Under the pieces are notes generated by a model. That model saw nothing but the letters and a program-made list of their open reading frames with translations, made no database searches and had not been told where the DNA came from. A program made the translations under genes and the position numbers. Shown in pieces: positions 5,818 through 7,852 of a stretch of 7,852 nucleotides of DNA; the stretch's first letter is position 1, and each line of letters starts with the position of its first letter. This stretch comes from GCA-002731945 sp913047775 (GTDB taxonomy: Bacteria > Pseudomonadota > Alphaproteobacteria > MED-G09), in assembly GCA_913047775.1 (NCBI GenBank), contig CAJWUE010000069.1, positions 1 to 7,852 of the forward strand. Direction: 5' to 3'.

Positions 5818-7833
5818 ATGATAAAAAATCTCATTTATTTAATTATTTTGAGTGTAATTTCATCTTATTCTTACGCTCAGGAAGATGATTGGCCAGCATA
5901 TGGAAAGGATTCTGGAGGTGGACATTATTCTAAGGCTCGAGATATTACTACCAAAAATGTTAAGGATTTGGAAAAAGTTTGGGTGCATCGTTCAGGTGAT
6001 TATCATAAAGGCAATAACTGGACTGAAGATGTAGCTCCTAATAGTAATCAACAAACATCATTACAAACAACACCAATTTTAGTTGATAAGACTCTATATT
6101 ACTGCACTCCTTATAATAGAGTTTTTGCTCTAGATTCTGAAACAGGTAAAGAAAAATGGGTTTTCGATCCAAAGATTGAAATAGAAGGAAAGGGAATTTT
6201 GCATTGCAGAGGCGTTAGTAGTTGGATAGACAAAGAAAAGGTTGAAACAGATAATTGTTATCTCCGTATTATAGCCACTACGATCGACGCGGAACTTTTT
6301 GCTATTGATGGAAAATCCGGAAAATTATGTAAATATTTTGGTGATAATGGGCGAGTTGATTTGAGGTTGGGTCTTGGCGATCATAACCCAGCTTATTATT
6401 ACATCAATTCACCGCCAGCTATCATAAATGACTTAATTATAACTGGTGGATCTATAGCTGATAATGTGAGTACTACTGTTCCCGGTGGTGTTGTCCGCGC
6501 TTATGATATTAGAACAGGTGAATTAGTTTGGTATTGGGATCCAATTCCTCCAGGACAAGAACCAGTACTTGATGATACAGGAAAGCAACTTTATCAAAGA
6601 GGAACAACTAATGTTTGGTCAATAATATCTGCTGATCCCGAGCTTAATTTAGTTTATCTCCCCACAGGTAATACAGCTGCCGATAATTATGGAGGGCATC
6701 GCAATGGCTTGGATTATTATTCCAGTTCTGTTGTAGCTTTAAATGCTGAAACAGGTGAAGTTGTTTGGCATTTTCAAACAGTACATCATGACATTTGGGA
6801 TTATGATGTTCCATCACAGCCGACTTTTTATGATGTAGAAAAAGAAGGGAAGACGATTAAAGCTTTAGCCCAAACAACTAAAATGGGTTTAGTATTTTTA
6901 TTAAATCGCGAGACCGGCGAACCTATTTTTCCTATTGAGGAGAGGCCTGTTCCACAAGGCGCTGTTAATGGAGATTTTGTGACTAAAACGCAGCCATTTC
7001 CAACTAAACCAGCTCCGCTTACACCAACATATTTAGATCCTGAAGATGCTTTTGGCTTTACTTTTTGGGATCGAGGGTATTGTAAAAAAGCTACTCAAGA
7101 TTTGCGAAATGAAGGCCTTTATACACCACCATCACTTCAAGGAAGCGTGCATTATCCTAGTGCAATTGGGGGAGCAAATTGGGGTGGTCCAGCTATAGAT
7201 CCTTCACGAAATATTCTTATAGCTAATACAATGAACTTATCGAGCACGATAGTAATGATACCTCGAGAAAAATGTGATGAGGTAGTTGATAACTCTAAAA
7301 AACAAACACCCCTTGGATATACTGCTAGGGCAATTGAGGTTTTGGCAAGGGATAGAGTCCAGGCAAGATTTTCAGGATTACAAGCAAATGAAGGAACGCC
7401 ATATTGTACACTAAGAGCTTATGGATTTATGTCCCCTTTGGGAGTTCCATGTACTAAGCCGCCTTGGGGAAATTTAACAGCTATTGATTTAAATACAGGA
7501 GTACATCTATGGCAAATACCACTAGGAACCTCAAAAGATCTTGCGCCTTTTCCTTTTTGGTGGATTAAAGGAGCTCCAAATATAGGAGGTCCTACAGTTA
7601 CAGCATCAGGTATTACTTTTATAGCTGCGACAAGTGATTATTATTTAAGGGCTTTTAATACCGAAACAGGAGAAGAATTGGCAAAATTTAGACTTCCAAC
7701 TGGTGGTCACGCAACCCCGATGACATACAAAAACAAGAACGGCAAACAGTTTGTTGTAATTGCAGCTGGAGGTCATTGGGCCGTTGGTTCCCCTGCATCT
7801 GATCATATAATAGCTTACGCGCTTCCCGATTAG
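5818..7833 (+). CDS. Secreted PQQ-dependent dehydrogenase, membrane-GDH/quinate-dehydrogenase family, copy 2
   Basis: This is a paralogue of the gene 14 bases upstream, with the same architecture: a signal peptide (likely cleavage after YSYA, residue 20) followed by a PQQ propeller domain, 671 aa in all. Active-site positions match copy 1: D215/N216 (metal), D328 in HHDIWD, K355 27 residues later, and N470. The Gcd His262 position is Ile127, with His129 before C130. All eight cysteines of the mature copy 1 protein have a counterpart here (96, 130, 147, 171, 422, 486, 530, 545). The main difference is a loop between C486 and C530 that is 17 residues longer than in copy 1, plus a reworked segment near 67-80. 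No haem c motif (CxxCH) is present, so electrons must leave through another protein or a quinone. The coding end is TAG followed directly in frame by TGA and TAA. Substrate is unknown; a different specificity from copy 1 is plausible. Confidence 0.93.
   Translation: MIKNLIYLIILSVISSYSYAQEDDWPAYGKDSGGGHYSKARDITTKNVKDLEKVWVHRSGDYHKGNNWTEDVAPNSNQQTSLQTTPILVDKTLYYCTPYNRVFALDSETGKEKWVFDPKIEIEGKGILHCRGVSSWIDKEKVETDNCYLRIIATTIDAELFAIDGKSGKLCKYFGDNGRVDLRLGLGDHNPAYYYINSPPAIINDLIITGGSIADNVSTTVPGGVVRAYDIRTGELVWYWDPIPPGQEPVLDDTGKQLYQRGTTNVWSIISADPELNLVYLPTGNTAADNYGGHRNGLDYYSSSVVALNAETGEVVWHFQTVHHDIWDYDVPSQPTFYDVEKEGKTIKALAQTTKMGLVFLLNRETGEPIFPIEERPVPQGAVNGDFVTKTQPFPTKPAPLTPTYLDPEDAFGFTFWDRGYCKKATQDLRNEGLYTPPSLQGSVHYPSAIGGANWGGPAIDPSRNILIANTMNLSSTIVMIPREKCDEVVDNSKKQTPLGYTARAIEVLARDRVQARFSGLQANEGTPYCTLRAYGFMSPLGVPCTKPPWGNLTAIDLNTGVHLWQIPLGTSKDLAPFPFWWIKGAPNIGGPTVTASGITFIAATSDYYLRAFNTETGEELAKFRLPTGGHATPMTYKNKNGKQFVVIAAGGHWAVGSPASDHIIAYALPD
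7273..7407 (+). other. Cysteine-bracketed variable loop in dehydrogenase copy 2
   Basis: This stretch encodes residues C486 to C530, a 43-residue loop, 17 residues longer than its counterpart in copy 1. It contains a basic and hydrophobic stretch at about 500-518 that could form a helix. Confidence 0.6.
7684..7727 (+). repeat. Near-identical 44-bp patch shared with 5660-5703 (copy 2 side)
   Basis: This is the counterpart of the copy 1 patch: exact matches at 7684-7703 and 7711-7727. It includes a shared CCG proline codon in otherwise AT-rich coding sequence. Part of the direct repeat formed by the tandem gene duplication. Confidence 0.6.
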
Positions 7834-7852
7834 TGATAAGGTATTGGAATGG

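Noticed and set aside
7849..7852. ATG at 7849 with AAGG at 7838-7841 could start another gene.
   Set aside because: Only four bases remain in the window, so no coding evidence exists.

Overview
The window is a compact, plus-strand, AT-rich stretch (roughly one third G+C by eye) holding five genes and almost no spare DNA. The low G+C, short spacers and the mrdA-rodA pair with a PBP2 N-terminus of the 'SRR...GGG' type suggest a streamlined Gram-negative bacterium. My best guess is a marine alphaproteobacterium, but this is inference from gene style only and no marker gene here fixes the taxonomy.

Region 1 (1-2937) is the cell-elongation pair. It holds the 3' part of mrdA (PBP2, the elongasome transpeptidase, cut by the left edge) and complete rodA (SEDS glycosyltransferase, TTG start). 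Region 2 (2939-3772) is a PlsC-type acyltransferase starting one base after the rodA stop codon, on a GTG. It has the HPTG...D active-site block and is most likely co-translated with rodA, which ties a lipid enzyme to the wall-synthesis operon. A 57-bp AT-rich spacer follows, with a T-run and a small palindrome but no convincing terminator or promoter.

Region 3 (3830-7833) is a tandem pair of paralogous secreted PQQ-dependent dehydrogenases (657 and 671 aa), roughly three quarters identical by eye. Their catalytic domain is of the membrane glucose/quinate dehydrogenase family, but both have a plain signal peptide in place of the usual multi-helix membrane and quinone-binding domain. Catalytic Asp, Lys, Asn and metal-ligand positions are kept. 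The position matching E. coli Gcd His262 is changed, and a cysteine pair absent from Gcd brackets a loop that differs by 17 residues between the two copies.

The first three genes build the rod-shaped envelope: PBP2 and RodA form the elongasome synthase, and the acyltransferase probably handles membrane lipid. The last two probably oxidise a sugar, polyol or cyclic alcohol in the periplasm and pass electrons to a partner not encoded here. No RNA genes, mobile elements, CRISPR arrays or phage features were seen. The most interesting part is the anchor-less, active-site-altered dehydrogenase pair.
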